Shown here: positions 46,558 to 53,158 of the stretch, in pieces | Layout: each line of letters starts with the position of its first letter | Position numbering within the stretch: position 1 is the stretch's first letter | Assembly: GCA_018267475.1 (NCBI GenBank) | Contig: JAFDYI010000019.1 | Coordinates: forward strand, 1 to 53,158 | DNA: 53,158 bases | From: Bacteroidota bacterium | GTDB lineage: Bacteria; Bacteroidota; Bacteroidia; B-17B0; Aurantibacillaceae | Direction of reading: 5' to 3' | The notes under the pieces: generated by a model | What the model was told of the DNA's origin: nothing | Seen by the model: the letters and a program-made list of their open reading frames with translations, nothing else | Database searches by the model: none | Made by a program: the position numbers and the translations under genes

Positions 46558-47814
46558 ATGAAGCGCATTAAATGGTGGTTGTTGTTATCTGTTTTTGTTT
46601 GTGTTTCTACACAAGCACAAAAAAAATCGCTTTATATAGACAGCCTGTTGCGCAGCGAAATGCCCTCACACAGTAAATTATGGAGTAATCCAAAAAAATA
46701 CAAGTTGCAAATTATTTACACCCAAATAACGCGCGACAAAAACAACGCGCCCCATTTCAAAAATTATTATTGGCACGTAGATAGCACCCGTTTTTTTTAT
46801 CCGGCCAGCTTAGTAAAACTACCTGTATCTATAGCTGCTTTAGAAAAAATACACAGCCTTGAAAAATACGGAATTGATAAGAACACTACTATGATTACCG
46901 ATAGCGTATATGCGTGTCAGAAAAAAGTATATAAAGATACTACCTCCGAAACAAAATACCCCAGCATAGCGCATTACGTAAAAAAAATGTTCTTAGTAAG
47001 TGATAACTATTCTTTTGCGCGCACGTATGAATTTTTAGGCTGTGATTATTTACATCAAACTACGGAAAGATGGGGATTCCCTAACATACGCATCACTAAT
47101 CGTTTAGATGCCTCCTGCAAAGCAGACACCGCTAAGATAACCCCTCCTGTTTATTTTTTATCTGAAAAAAAAGACACCTTATACAAACAGGCTCTTACTT
47201 TTTACACCTACAACAAACCACACCCATTAAAAATAGCCAAGGCAGGCAAAGCGCATACCAACGAGTTGGGCAAACGCATATACACCCCAAAAGATTTTAG
47301 CACGCATAATTTTATGAGTCTTGCTAACTGTCACGAAATTTTAAGGCGCCTCGTGTTTTACCATCACATAGAAGAAAAAAACAAGTACCGCCTCTCAACC
47401 GAAGATTGGACTTTTTTAATGCGCTACTTAGGCATGTATCCACGCGAAAGCCTATACCCTGCATACAACGAAAAAGAGTATTACGACTCGTTTAAAAAAT
47501 TTATATACTACGGCAGTGCCACGCCCACTATACCCAGCGATAGCAGCGTGCGCATATTTAATATAGTAGGACGTGCCTACGGTTTTTTAAGCGATTGCGC
47601 CTATGTGGTGGATGTAAAAAACAAGATAGAATTTATGCTGTCGGTAACTATGTATGTAAATGAGCGCGATATCATTGGAACCGGGAAATACGAATACAAC
47701 CAACTGGGATTGCCCTTTATGAAAGATTTGGGCACCTTACTATATCGCATAGAAAAAAATAGAAAAATAAAATACCCTGCCGACTTAAAAGAGTTTGATT
47801 TGTTTGCTAAGTAA
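46558..47814 (+). CDS. Exported beta-lactamase-fold serine hydrolase
   Basis: 418 aa from ATG 46558 (TTG 46516 rejected). Signal peptide MKRIKWWLLLSVFVCVSTQA. The S-x-x-K motif is S84-L-V-K87 in FYPASLVKLPV, and the S-D-N motif is S148-D-N150 in FLVSDNYSFA, as in class A beta-lactamases and low-weight PBPs. The third K-T-G-type triad is not obvious; NIVGRAYGFLSDCAYV occupies its likely place. The inserted region around 190-260 is unlike classical beta-lactamases. So it is a periplasmic or surface serine hydrolase; resistance to beta-lactams cannot be claimed. Confidence 0.82.
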   Translation: MKRIKWWLLLSVFVCVSTQAQKKSLYIDSLLRSEMPSHSKLWSNPKKYKLQIIYTQITRDKNNAPHFKNYYWHVDSTRFFYPASLVKLPVSIAALEKIHSLEKYGIDKNTTMITDSVYACQKKVYKDTTSETKYPSIAHYVKKMFLVSDNYSFARTYEFLGCDYLHQTTERWGFPNIRITNRLDASCKADTAKITPPVYFLSEKKDTLYKQALTFYTYNKPHPLKIAKAGKAHTNELGKRIYTPKDFSTHNFMSLANCHEILRRLVFYHHIEEKNKYRLSTEDWTFLMRYLGMYPRESLYPAYNEKEYYDSFKKFIYYGSATPTIPSDSSVRIFNIVGRAYGFLSDCAYVVDVKNKIEFMLSVTMYVNERDIIGTGKYEYNQLGLPFMKDLGTLLYRIEKNRKIKYPADLKEFDLFAK

Positions 47815-47823
47815 ATATCTTTG
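47794..47823 (+). promoter_or_regulatory. Promoter TTTG - 18 bp - TATCTTTG, 4 nt before the rlmI ATG
   Basis: TTTG at 47794-47797 and TATCTTTG at 47816-47823, spacer 18 bp. It overlaps the end of the serine hydrolase gene. The rlmI ATG at 47828 begins where transcription is expected to start, so the mRNA should be leaderless. Confidence 0.68.
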
Positions 47824-47827
47824 CAGC

Positions 47828-49006
47828 ATGATAACATCTATCTTTCTTCACAACGGAAAAGAAATTTCCTTGCTGCGCCGCCACCCTTGGGTTTTTTCGG
47901 GAGCTATAAAAATAACAGAAGGCAACCCACAAGACGGGGATGTCGTAGCTGTATATACCGCCAACAAAAAATTTCTAGGAATAGGGCACTATCAAGTAAA
48001 AAACAGCATTACCGTGCGCATCATCTCTTTTGAAGAAACAGAGATAAACCAACCCTTTTGGAACCAAAAAATACAAAACGCTTTTGCATACCGACAAGCA
48101 TTAGGCCTAACCCATAATAACGACACCAATACCTACCGTTTAATTTTTGGTGAAGCCGACGGCCTGCCCGGCCTAGTGGTGGACTACTACAACCAACATC
48201 TTGTGGTGCAGTGCCACACCGTAGGTATGCACCGGCATATACACCACATTGCAGAAGCTATTAAAAAAGTATATGCTGATACTTTAAAAACCATTTACGA
48301 TAAAAGCAAAGAAACCTTGCCAAAAAATTACGCTCAAACGATGCAAAACACCTTTATTTATGGAGATGCTGAGCAAACCGTAGTAAAAGAAAACGGGCAT
48401 CAGTTTGCCGTTAATTGGCTAAGTGGACAAAAAACCGGTTTTTTTGTGGATCAGCGCGAAAACAGAAAACTACTAGCGCACTATGCAGAAAATAAAACGA
48501 TACTCAACACATTTTGTTATACAGGGGGCTTTTCGGTATATGCGGCTGCGGCAGGTGCCAAAGAAGTACACTCTATAGATGTTTCAAAAACAGCTATAAC
48601 ACTTACCGATAGCAATATGGAACTAAATACACTAACACAACATAAAAGTTTTTGCTGTGATACCTTTGATTTTTTGAAAGATAAAAAAGATGTGTACGAC
48701 CTCATTATTTTAGACCCTCCTGCCTTTGCTAAAAGCAAAGACGCCCGCCACAATGCCGTTATTGGATACAAACGTCTTAATGAAATGGCTTTGCGTATGA
48801 TAAAAAGCAAGGGAGTACTGTTTACTTTTTCGTGCTCGGGTGTGGTAGACAAAAATTTGTTTTTTAATACCGTATATGCTGCTGTGTATGAAAGCAAACG
48901 AAACGTAAAAATACTGCATTACCTTTCACAACCTGCCGACCACCCCCTATCTCCTAATTTTCCTGAAGGGGAGTACCTGAAAGGTTTGGTGCTGTATGTA
49001 GCGTAA
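47828..49006 (+). CDS. rlmI: 23S rRNA (cytosine-C5)-methyltransferase, RlmI family
   Basis: 392 aa from ATG 47828; TTG 47795 would start inside the promoter. An N-terminal PUA-like RNA-binding domain (FLHNGKEISLLRRHPWVFSGAI) is followed by the EEHB-like middle part with FGEADGLPGLVVDYY. The SAM-dependent methyltransferase domain has GQKTGFFVDQRENR, LNTFCYTGGFSVYAA, IILDPPAFAKS and FTFSCSGVV with the catalytic Cys. In E. coli RlmI methylates C1962 of 23S rRNA; target by family analogy. Confidence 0.9.
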   Translation: MITSIFLHNGKEISLLRRHPWVFSGAIKITEGNPQDGDVVAVYTANKKFLGIGHYQVKNSITVRIISFEETEINQPFWNQKIQNAFAYRQALGLTHNNDTNTYRLIFGEADGLPGLVVDYYNQHLVVQCHTVGMHRHIHHIAEAIKKVYADTLKTIYDKSKETLPKNYAQTMQNTFIYGDAEQTVVKENGHQFAVNWLSGQKTGFFVDQRENRKLLAHYAENKTILNTFCYTGGFSVYAAAAGAKEVHSIDVSKTAITLTDSNMELNTLTQHKSFCCDTFDFLKDKKDVYDLIILDPPAFAKSKDARHNAVIGYKRLNEMALRMIKSKGVLFTFSCSGVVDKNLFFNTVYAAVYESKRNVKILHYLSQPADHPLSPNFPEGEYLKGLVLYVA

Positions 49007-49056
49007 GGTGTTGGGTGCAAAAAAACGTATTGATGTATTTATAATAAATTAACTTT

Positions 49057-49084
49057 TTTGTGTAAACATTTTTGTTTATTTTTG
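49057..49084 (+). promoter_or_regulatory. Promoter and candidate autoregulatory operator of the toxin-antitoxin pair
   Basis: TTTG at 49057-49060 and TATTTTTG at 49077-49084 (16-bp spacer) form a plausible promoter ending 4 nt before the antitoxin ATG. A perfect inverted repeat, TAAACA (49063-49068), TTTT, TGTTTA (49073-49078), fills the spacer and reaches the -7 box. An HTH antitoxin bound there would block RNA polymerase. A second small palindrome, TTTATAATAAA, is at 49038-49048. Confidence 0.55.
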
Positions 49085-49088
49085 TATT

Positions 49089-49547
49089 ATGAAACGAAAC
49101 ATCAATGCCATTAAAGGAATACACCCAGGCGTCATATTAGAGCAAGAACTGAAAAAACGAAAGATGGCTAAGGGGCGTTTTGCTATTTCTTTAAATGAAT
49201 TTCCGCAAACACTTGTTTCTATCACAAAAGGAAAAAGAAAAATGAATACTCCTCTATCTATAAAAATAGAAAAAGCGCTAGACTTAAAAGAAGGCTACCT
49301 GATGACCTTACAGGTGTATTACGATATTGAACAAGAAAAAAAGAAGCAATTATTCCAAACGCCTGATTTACATAAAATCCGCCCTGCTTTGTTTTGGGAT
49401 ACTGCGATTGAAAAAATTAATTGGCAAAAACAAAAAAAAACGATTATTAAACGGGTTTTTGAACGAGGAAATGAAATCGAAAAAAAAGAAATAGCTCGTT
49501 TTTATGGTAAAAAACAGGTTACCCAAATCTTAAAAGAAATTGCATAA
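49089..49547 (+). CDS. HTH-domain antitoxin (HigA-like), partner of AbiEii-type toxin
   Basis: 152 aa. Residues about 10-70 resemble the HigA/plasmid-maintenance antidote HTH domain: IHPGVILEQELKKRKM, AISLNEFPQTLVSITKGKRKM, TPLSIKIEKALDLKEGYLM. The C-terminal half is Lys-rich with a helical repeat ending KKQVTQILKEIA and is not recognised; it may bind the toxin. It overlaps the toxin gene by 8 bp and has a candidate operator upstream. The pair is AT-rich: sampled 60-base lines in the toxin have 27-28 percent GC, while lines in rlmI and the GH3-family gene range from 33 to 52 percent. This suggests horizontal acquisition. Confidence 0.75.
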   Translation: MKRNINAIKGIHPGVILEQELKKRKMAKGRFAISLNEFPQTLVSITKGKRKMNTPLSIKIEKALDLKEGYLMTLQVYYDIEQEKKKQLFQTPDLHKIRPALFWDTAIEKINWQKQKKTIIKRVFERGNEIEKKEIARFYGKKQVTQILKEIA

Positions 49548-50196
49548 ACTATTTTATTCAACCATTAACCCTACGCTGCATCAAATCCTATTAAATTTAA
49601 TGCAAGCAGAAGAATTTAAATCATTCCGATTAGTTGGGGGCACTGCTTTAAGTTTGTATCGAGGGCATCGAAAATCTATTGATATAGACTTATTTACAGA
49701 TGTGGAATACGGTTCAGTTGATTTTAATCAAATTACTACTTTTTTAAAAAAACAATACAGCTATGTAGATACTAGCAAAGACCATTTAATTGGATTTGGA
49801 AAATCATACTTTGTTGGAAACAACAACATGGACAGTATTAAACTAGATGTGTTTTATACAGATACTTTCATGCAAAACGCTCTACTGATAGATGGCATTC
49901 GCTTAACAAGCATAGAAGATATTATTGCCATGAAGTTAGATGTCATTAGTAGAGGTGGTCGCAAAAAAGACTTTTGGGATATTCATGAACTAATGAATGA
50001 TTATACGGTTCAAACCATGTTTAATCTACATCGAAAAAAACACCCTTACACCCACCATACTCAAGAGCTAAAAGAGAAGTTTTGTGATTTTTCAAATGCA
50101 GAAGATGACTTTGAGCCGGTTTGTTTTAAAGGAAAGCACTGGCAACTAATTAAGATGGATTTGATTGATTTTGTTAGTAAACTAAGCAGATATTAA
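49540..50196 (+). CDS. AbiEii/AbiGii-type nucleotidyltransferase toxin
   Basis: 218 aa from TTG 49540, which overlaps the antitoxin's last codons by 8 bp. The nucleotidyltransferase motif FRLVGGTALSLYRGHRKSIDIDLF has the G33-G34 pair and metal-binding D48 and D50. The later motif IAMKLDVISRGGRKKDFWDIHEL matches the conserved K and D segment of AbiEii proteins. The family includes abortive-infection and type IV toxins that transfer nucleotides to tRNA or other targets. The TTG start gives the usual lead of about 30 residues before GG-T-A; an ATG at 49603 would leave only about 10. Target is unknown. Confidence 0.82.
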   Translation: MHKLFYSTINPTLHQILLNLMQAEEFKSFRLVGGTALSLYRGHRKSIDIDLFTDVEYGSVDFNQITTFLKKQYSYVDTSKDHLIGFGKSYFVGNNNMDSIKLDVFYTDTFMQNALLIDGIRLTSIEDIIAMKLDVISRGGRKKDFWDIHELMNDYTVQTMFNLHRKKHPYTHHTQELKEKFCDFSNAEDDFEPVCFKGKHWQLIKMDLIDFVSKLSRY

Positions 50197-50266
50197 CGAA
50201 TATTTTTCGGTTTAAAAGAGCAATATCTGTTTGCTACATAGTTTTACAATGGGGCTACCTTTTAGC

Positions 50267-51808
50267 TTAAACTCCCTTTTCTTTTAAAAAAGCATTCCAC
50301 TCTTCTAAAACTTTACCCTTAAGCACACGCGGAAACTTAGTTTGAGCACCTAACTTTCCTTTTGTTTTTAATAAAAAATCAATAAAAACCTGACTGGGTA
50401 CATCGTGTACAAAAATATCTTTTAAAGCCGAGGTTCTTTCCACGCGATAATCATCATTCAGCACTTTTAAGTGCGCATCTATTTTTTCGCGAAGTTGTTG
50501 TGTGTTTATTTTTTCATCGGAGGCCACATACCATTGGTGTGCAAACAAACCTTGGTGCTTAACGCCACATACGCAATATTCGTTAATACGTATATTCATT
50601 TCGGCGCAGGCTAAGCTTAAAGCCTTATTCATGTTATCTACACTAAGATGCTCGCCACACAAACTCAAAAAATGCTTAGTGCGTCCGGTGATTAAAATTT
50701 CAGCGGCTTCCACCGAAGTAAATTTTACCACATCGCCAATAAGATAGCGCCAAGCACCTGAGCAGGTACTCAGCAGCAGGGCATATTCTTTATCTTCTTC
50801 TACTTGATTGATAGAAAGCGTTTGCGGGTTGGCTTTTAAATTACCTTCACTATCAAAATTTTCATCGGTAAAAGGTACAAACTCAAAATAAATTCCATTG
50901 TCGGTAATAAGCTGCATAGGCCCACCTATATTTTGACTTTTTTGATAGGCAATAAACCCTTCAGAGGCTAAATAGGTATCAATATAAATGATGGGCGATG
51001 CGGTTAGCTTATCTAATGATTGCACGTAAGGCGCAATAGCCACGCCACCGCTTACATAAATACGCAGGTTAGGCCAAATATCATGAATGGTTTTTACTTG
51101 GTAATGAGCCACTATTTTTTCAAACAAAATTTGTATCCAGGCGGGCACCCCGCATACAATGCCTATATCCCAGTTTTTAGCGTTGCGTGTTATTTCATCT
51201 AACTTAGTTTGCCAATCGGTATAACGCGAAATTTTGTACCCTGGTTTATAAAAAAACTGAAACCAAAAAGGTATGTTTCCGGTAGTGATGCCGCTTAAAT
51301 CTCCTTCGTAATAGGTGCCGTTATAGTTAAGATGTGTGCTGCCTCCTATCATTAAAATTCCTTTACGAAAGTGATCTTCGGGTAAATCTAAATGAGCCAT
51401 ACTCAACATCTGCCTCACCCCTACCCTACGAATGGCTTTTAGCATATCTTTAGTAACGGGTATGTGTTTGCTAGATGCCTCTGAAGTACCGGAGCTAAGT
51501 GCAAAATACTGCGTTTGTCCGGGCCAGGTAACAAAAGGCTCGCCATTTAAAGAGCGATACCACCAGTTTTTAAACATACTGTTGTAATCATGCGCGGGCA
51601 CTGTTTGCGAAAAATTTTTAATGATATTTTTTTCTTGTAATAGTTTTGAAAAATGGTAATGCTCGCCAAAGGCTGTAAACTGTGCTTTTTTTACGAGTGC
51701 GTTTAGCACCTTAGCCTGTTGTTTAAACACGCTTTGATGGCGGTTTAGCTTAGGAAATTTTTCTCCTATCTCAATTGTTTTTTTTAATGCCTTCCCTAAT
51801 AATGTCAT
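50267..51808 (-). CDS. GH3-family (auxin-responsive GH3-like) adenylate-forming protein
   Basis: 513 aa from ATG 51808. Motifs of the bacterial GH3 group: FALSSGTSEASSKHIPVT (nucleotide-binding P-loop equivalent), YINTYLASEG-like IIYIDTYLASEGFIAYQ, LLLSTCSGAWRYLIGDVVKF and FLSLCGEHLSVDNM, and the C-terminal QVFIDFLLKTKGKLGAQTKFPRV in pieces. Plant GH3 enzymes conjugate amino acids to acyl acids through acyl-adenylates; the bacterial substrate is unknown. The TTG start at 51832 is rejected because it lies in the -7 box. Confidence 0.88.
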   Translation of the reverse strand: MTLLGKALKKTIEIGEKFPKLNRHQSVFKQQAKVLNALVKKAQFTAFGEHYHFSKLLQEKNIIKNFSQTVPAHDYNSMFKNWWYRSLNGEPFVTWPGQTQYFALSSGTSEASSKHIPVTKDMLKAIRRVGVRQMLSMAHLDLPEDHFRKGILMIGGSTHLNYNGTYYEGDLSGITTGNIPFWFQFFYKPGYKISRYTDWQTKLDEITRNAKNWDIGIVCGVPAWIQILFEKIVAHYQVKTIHDIWPNLRIYVSGGVAIAPYVQSLDKLTASPIIYIDTYLASEGFIAYQKSQNIGGPMQLITDNGIYFEFVPFTDENFDSEGNLKANPQTLSINQVEEDKEYALLLSTCSGAWRYLIGDVVKFTSVEAAEILITGRTKHFLSLCGEHLSVDNMNKALSLACAEMNIRINEYCVCGVKHQGLFAHQWYVASDEKINTQQLREKIDAHLKVLNDDYRVERTSALKDIFVHDVPSQVFIDFLLKTKGKLGAQTKFPRVLKGKVLEEWNAFLKEKGV

Positions 51809-51829
51809 TTCCTTCCATAAAAATATCAC

Positions 51830-51837
51830 CAAAAATA
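51830..51837 (-). promoter_or_regulatory. -7 box TATTTTTG before the GH3-family gene
   Basis: A full TAnnTTTG match on the minus strand, 21 nt before the ATG at 51808. No TTG at -33 distance. Confidence 0.42.
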
Positions 51838-51891
51838 GGCTTTATTGGTTTTGCTTGTATTCTTTTTTTTTAACAGGATTTAAGCCTGTGT

Positions 51892-53022
51892 TTATTTCTG
51901 CTCTCGTCGCACTTCGTCAAGTAACTGCAGCCATGTTTTTTTTTCTAATTCCCAGTTATTTTCTTGAGATGCTCTTTGGGTGTTGGCTTTCCACGCCGTG
52001 TAGTGAGGCGATGCAAGCAAGGTGCGCAAACTATCGGCTATGTGTTTGGGCTGATGATTTTCGATACACATGCCCACCGAATATTTTTCTATAAAAGCTT
52101 TTACTTCGGGTAAAGGGCTTGCCAGTATGGGTACCGAGGCTTGCACGTAATCAAAAATTTTGTTAGGTAAACTATAGCGATAGTTCATGTTGGTATCTTT
52201 ATCTAAAGATAAACCCACGTCGGCATTACAGGTGTATGAGTATAATTCTTGCGGACTCATTTTATTCATCAGGCACACCTTTTCGTGTAAATTCAATTTC
52301 TCAATCCGTTCTTTTAAAGCCGGCCAAGCATCGCCCCCACCTATAATAAGCAATACCGCATTCTCTATGTATTGCATAGCCTCTACTGTTTCTTCGGCGC
52401 CGCGGTGCATGTTGATACCGGATCCTTGCAGCAATATTATTTTTTTGCGAACAGGCAGGTTCAATTCTTCGCGAGTTTTTACCCTTTCAAGCAAACGAGT
52501 ATCCGGCACGTTGCGCACCACACTAAAAGGAACCTGGTATTTTTTAAAAAACCAACGAGCAATGCTCTCGTTTACAGTAATCCTGTATTTTAATTTTGGG
52601 ATTATCTTTTTTTCTACCTGTTGCCAGAGGTATTTTTTGAACGGAGTGTGTTGCAATTCAGGTACCTCGCAAAAAATTTCGTGGCTGTCATATACCAAAG
52701 GAACGGCTCTTTTTTTACTAAAAAAATAATTGGGCAACAAGGTATCTAAATCATTTGCCACCAAAAGCTGCGCTTTGTTTTTTAGTAAAAACAAAAACAA
52801 ACGGATGGTAAATTCTGTATAAAAAGCTACGCCTTTGCTAAACCACAACTTCATACGGTGGGTGGCATATAGGCGCAAGGGCATGGGCAAAGAAGCAGGC
52901 AATACTCTGCCTACCAACAGTACTTCATAACCATTTTCATGCAACAAGGTACAGGTTTTGTGCACTCTTTGGTCGGTAACCAAATCGTTAATAACACTAA
53001 CTATAGCCTTAGGTTTAGACAC
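51892..53022 (-). CDS. GT4-type glycosyltransferase
   Basis: 377 aa from GTG 53022 (VSKPKAIVSVINDLVTDQRVHK). A GT-B fold: the first Rossmann domain has NDLVTDQRV, NDLDTLLPNYFF and YDSHEIFCEVP, and the second has ILLQGSGINMHRGAEETVEAM, LIIGGGDAW and the SLPNKIFDYVQASVPILAS motif of GT4 enzymes. It probably adds a sugar from a nucleotide donor in surface polysaccharide or glycolipid synthesis. The frame is open further upstream past 53124 but residues there are not like the family, and a TACCTTTG box lies just before GTG 53022, so the shorter form is preferred. Confidence 0.82.
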   Translation of the reverse strand: MSKPKAIVSVINDLVTDQRVHKTCTLLHENGYEVLLVGRVLPASLPMPLRLYATHRMKLWFSKGVAFYTEFTIRLFLFLLKNKAQLLVANDLDTLLPNYFFSKKRAVPLVYDSHEIFCEVPELQHTPFKKYLWQQVEKKIIPKLKYRITVNESIARWFFKKYQVPFSVVRNVPDTRLLERVKTREELNLPVRKKIILLQGSGINMHRGAEETVEAMQYIENAVLLIIGGGDAWPALKERIEKLNLHEKVCLMNKMSPQELYSYTCNADVGLSLDKDTNMNYRYSLPNKIFDYVQASVPILASPLPEVKAFIEKYSVGMCIENHQPKHIADSLRTLLASPHYTAWKANTQRASQENNWELEKKTWLQLLDEVRREQK

Positions 53023-53027
53023 AGAGG

Positions 53028-53035
53028 CAAAGGTA
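53028..53035 (-). promoter_or_regulatory. -7 box TACCTTTG, 5 nt before the GT4 GTG start
   Basis: On the minus strand the octamer equals that of the rpoD promoter. It supports the GTG at 53022 as the start and a very short or absent leader. No -33 TTG at the usual distance. Confidence 0.5.
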
Positions 53036-53158
53036 ATAATTAACCCCAAACACACAGCGTCTATGCCCAAGTAAACACAGAGCTGTTTTTGTGTATTTAT
53101 TTTTTTACAACGGGCGCTGAGCAAAGCCGAAGCACCCAGTTTCTTTTTTTTATACTTT

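Noticed and set aside
46558-47814. True beta-lactamase (antibiotic resistance gene)
   Set aside because: S-x-x-K and S-D-N motifs are present but the K-T-G triad is not evident and the inserted region is unlike class A enzymes; only a serine-hydrolase fold is supported.
53023-53158. Extra N-terminal residues of the GT4 gene, or the tail of another minus-strand gene ending in a TAA at 53097-53099
   Set aside because: The open frame is short, unlike the family, and a TACCTTTG box cuts it. The alternative 19-codon tail is too short to judge at the window edge.

Overview
The window is chromosomal DNA of a member of the Bacteroidota, roughly 40 percent GC by eye. Three things point there. First, it carries the short primary sigma factor of this phylum (287 aa, no region 1.1) and many promoters of the matching TTTG / TAnnTTTG type. 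Second, surface and secreted proteins carry type IX secretion (T9SS) hallmarks: a gliding-type C-terminal domain, a C-terminal sorting domain, choice-of-anchor L and SprB-like repeats. Third, several gene types are typical of the phylum, such as the long GAPDH, the SWIB-domain protein, the bacterial GH3-family protein and the propeller-type sensor kinase. I could not assign a genus. Shine-Dalgarno sequences are nearly absent, and GTG or TTG starts are fairly common. No rRNA, tRNA, insertion sequence, prophage or CRISPR array was seen.

Layout. 1-4.7 kb: the N-terminal 1556 codons of a giant repetitive secreted protein (minus strand, running off the left edge), with a small secreted protein upstream. 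5.2-11.5 kb: rpoD, a long-form GAPDH, der, a fused glycosyltransferase and a small Lys/Glu/His-rich exported peptide. 11.5-18 kb: an ABC ATPase of the LolD type coupled to queE, then mutS and recQ, with an odd repeat/stem-loop between the last two. 18-23.6 kb: a LysE-type exporter with lnt, an orphan MacB-like permease and a CrtI-like oxidoreductase. 23.6-30.6 kb: a small beta-barrel protein, an SGNH hydrolase, an MFS transporter with an alpha/beta hydrolase, and panB overlapped by a seven-heme TPR lipoprotein. 30.6-40.5 kb: a large choice-of-anchor L adhesin, uppS-bamA, and an operon of a small exported protein plus a GH25 lysozyme with a T9SS sorting domain. 40.6-53 kb: a SWIB protein with an H1-like tail, purL, an orphan LytS-type sensor, a beta-lactamase-fold serine hydrolase, an RlmI-type methyltransferase, an AT-rich HTH-antitoxin / AbiEii-type nucleotidyltransferase pair, a GH3-family protein and a GT4 glycosyltransferase.

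How it fits together. Much of the window serves the cell envelope: UppS (lipid carrier), BamA (outer-membrane assembly), Lnt (lipoprotein acylation), a Lol-type ATPase, glycosyltransferases, and several exported or T9SS-secreted proteins. The rest is housekeeping (sigma factor, Der, MutS, RecQ, QueE, PurL, PanB). The best candidates for less-described biology are the HTH/AbiEii toxin-antitoxin pair with a candidate operator, the small-protein/GH25 lysozyme operon, the higher-order 210-bp repeat array, the 68-aa charged peptide, and a set of genes whose -7 box lies only 3-6 nt before the start codon and which are therefore predicted to make leaderless mRNAs. All product names come from reading motifs by eye, without database searches.
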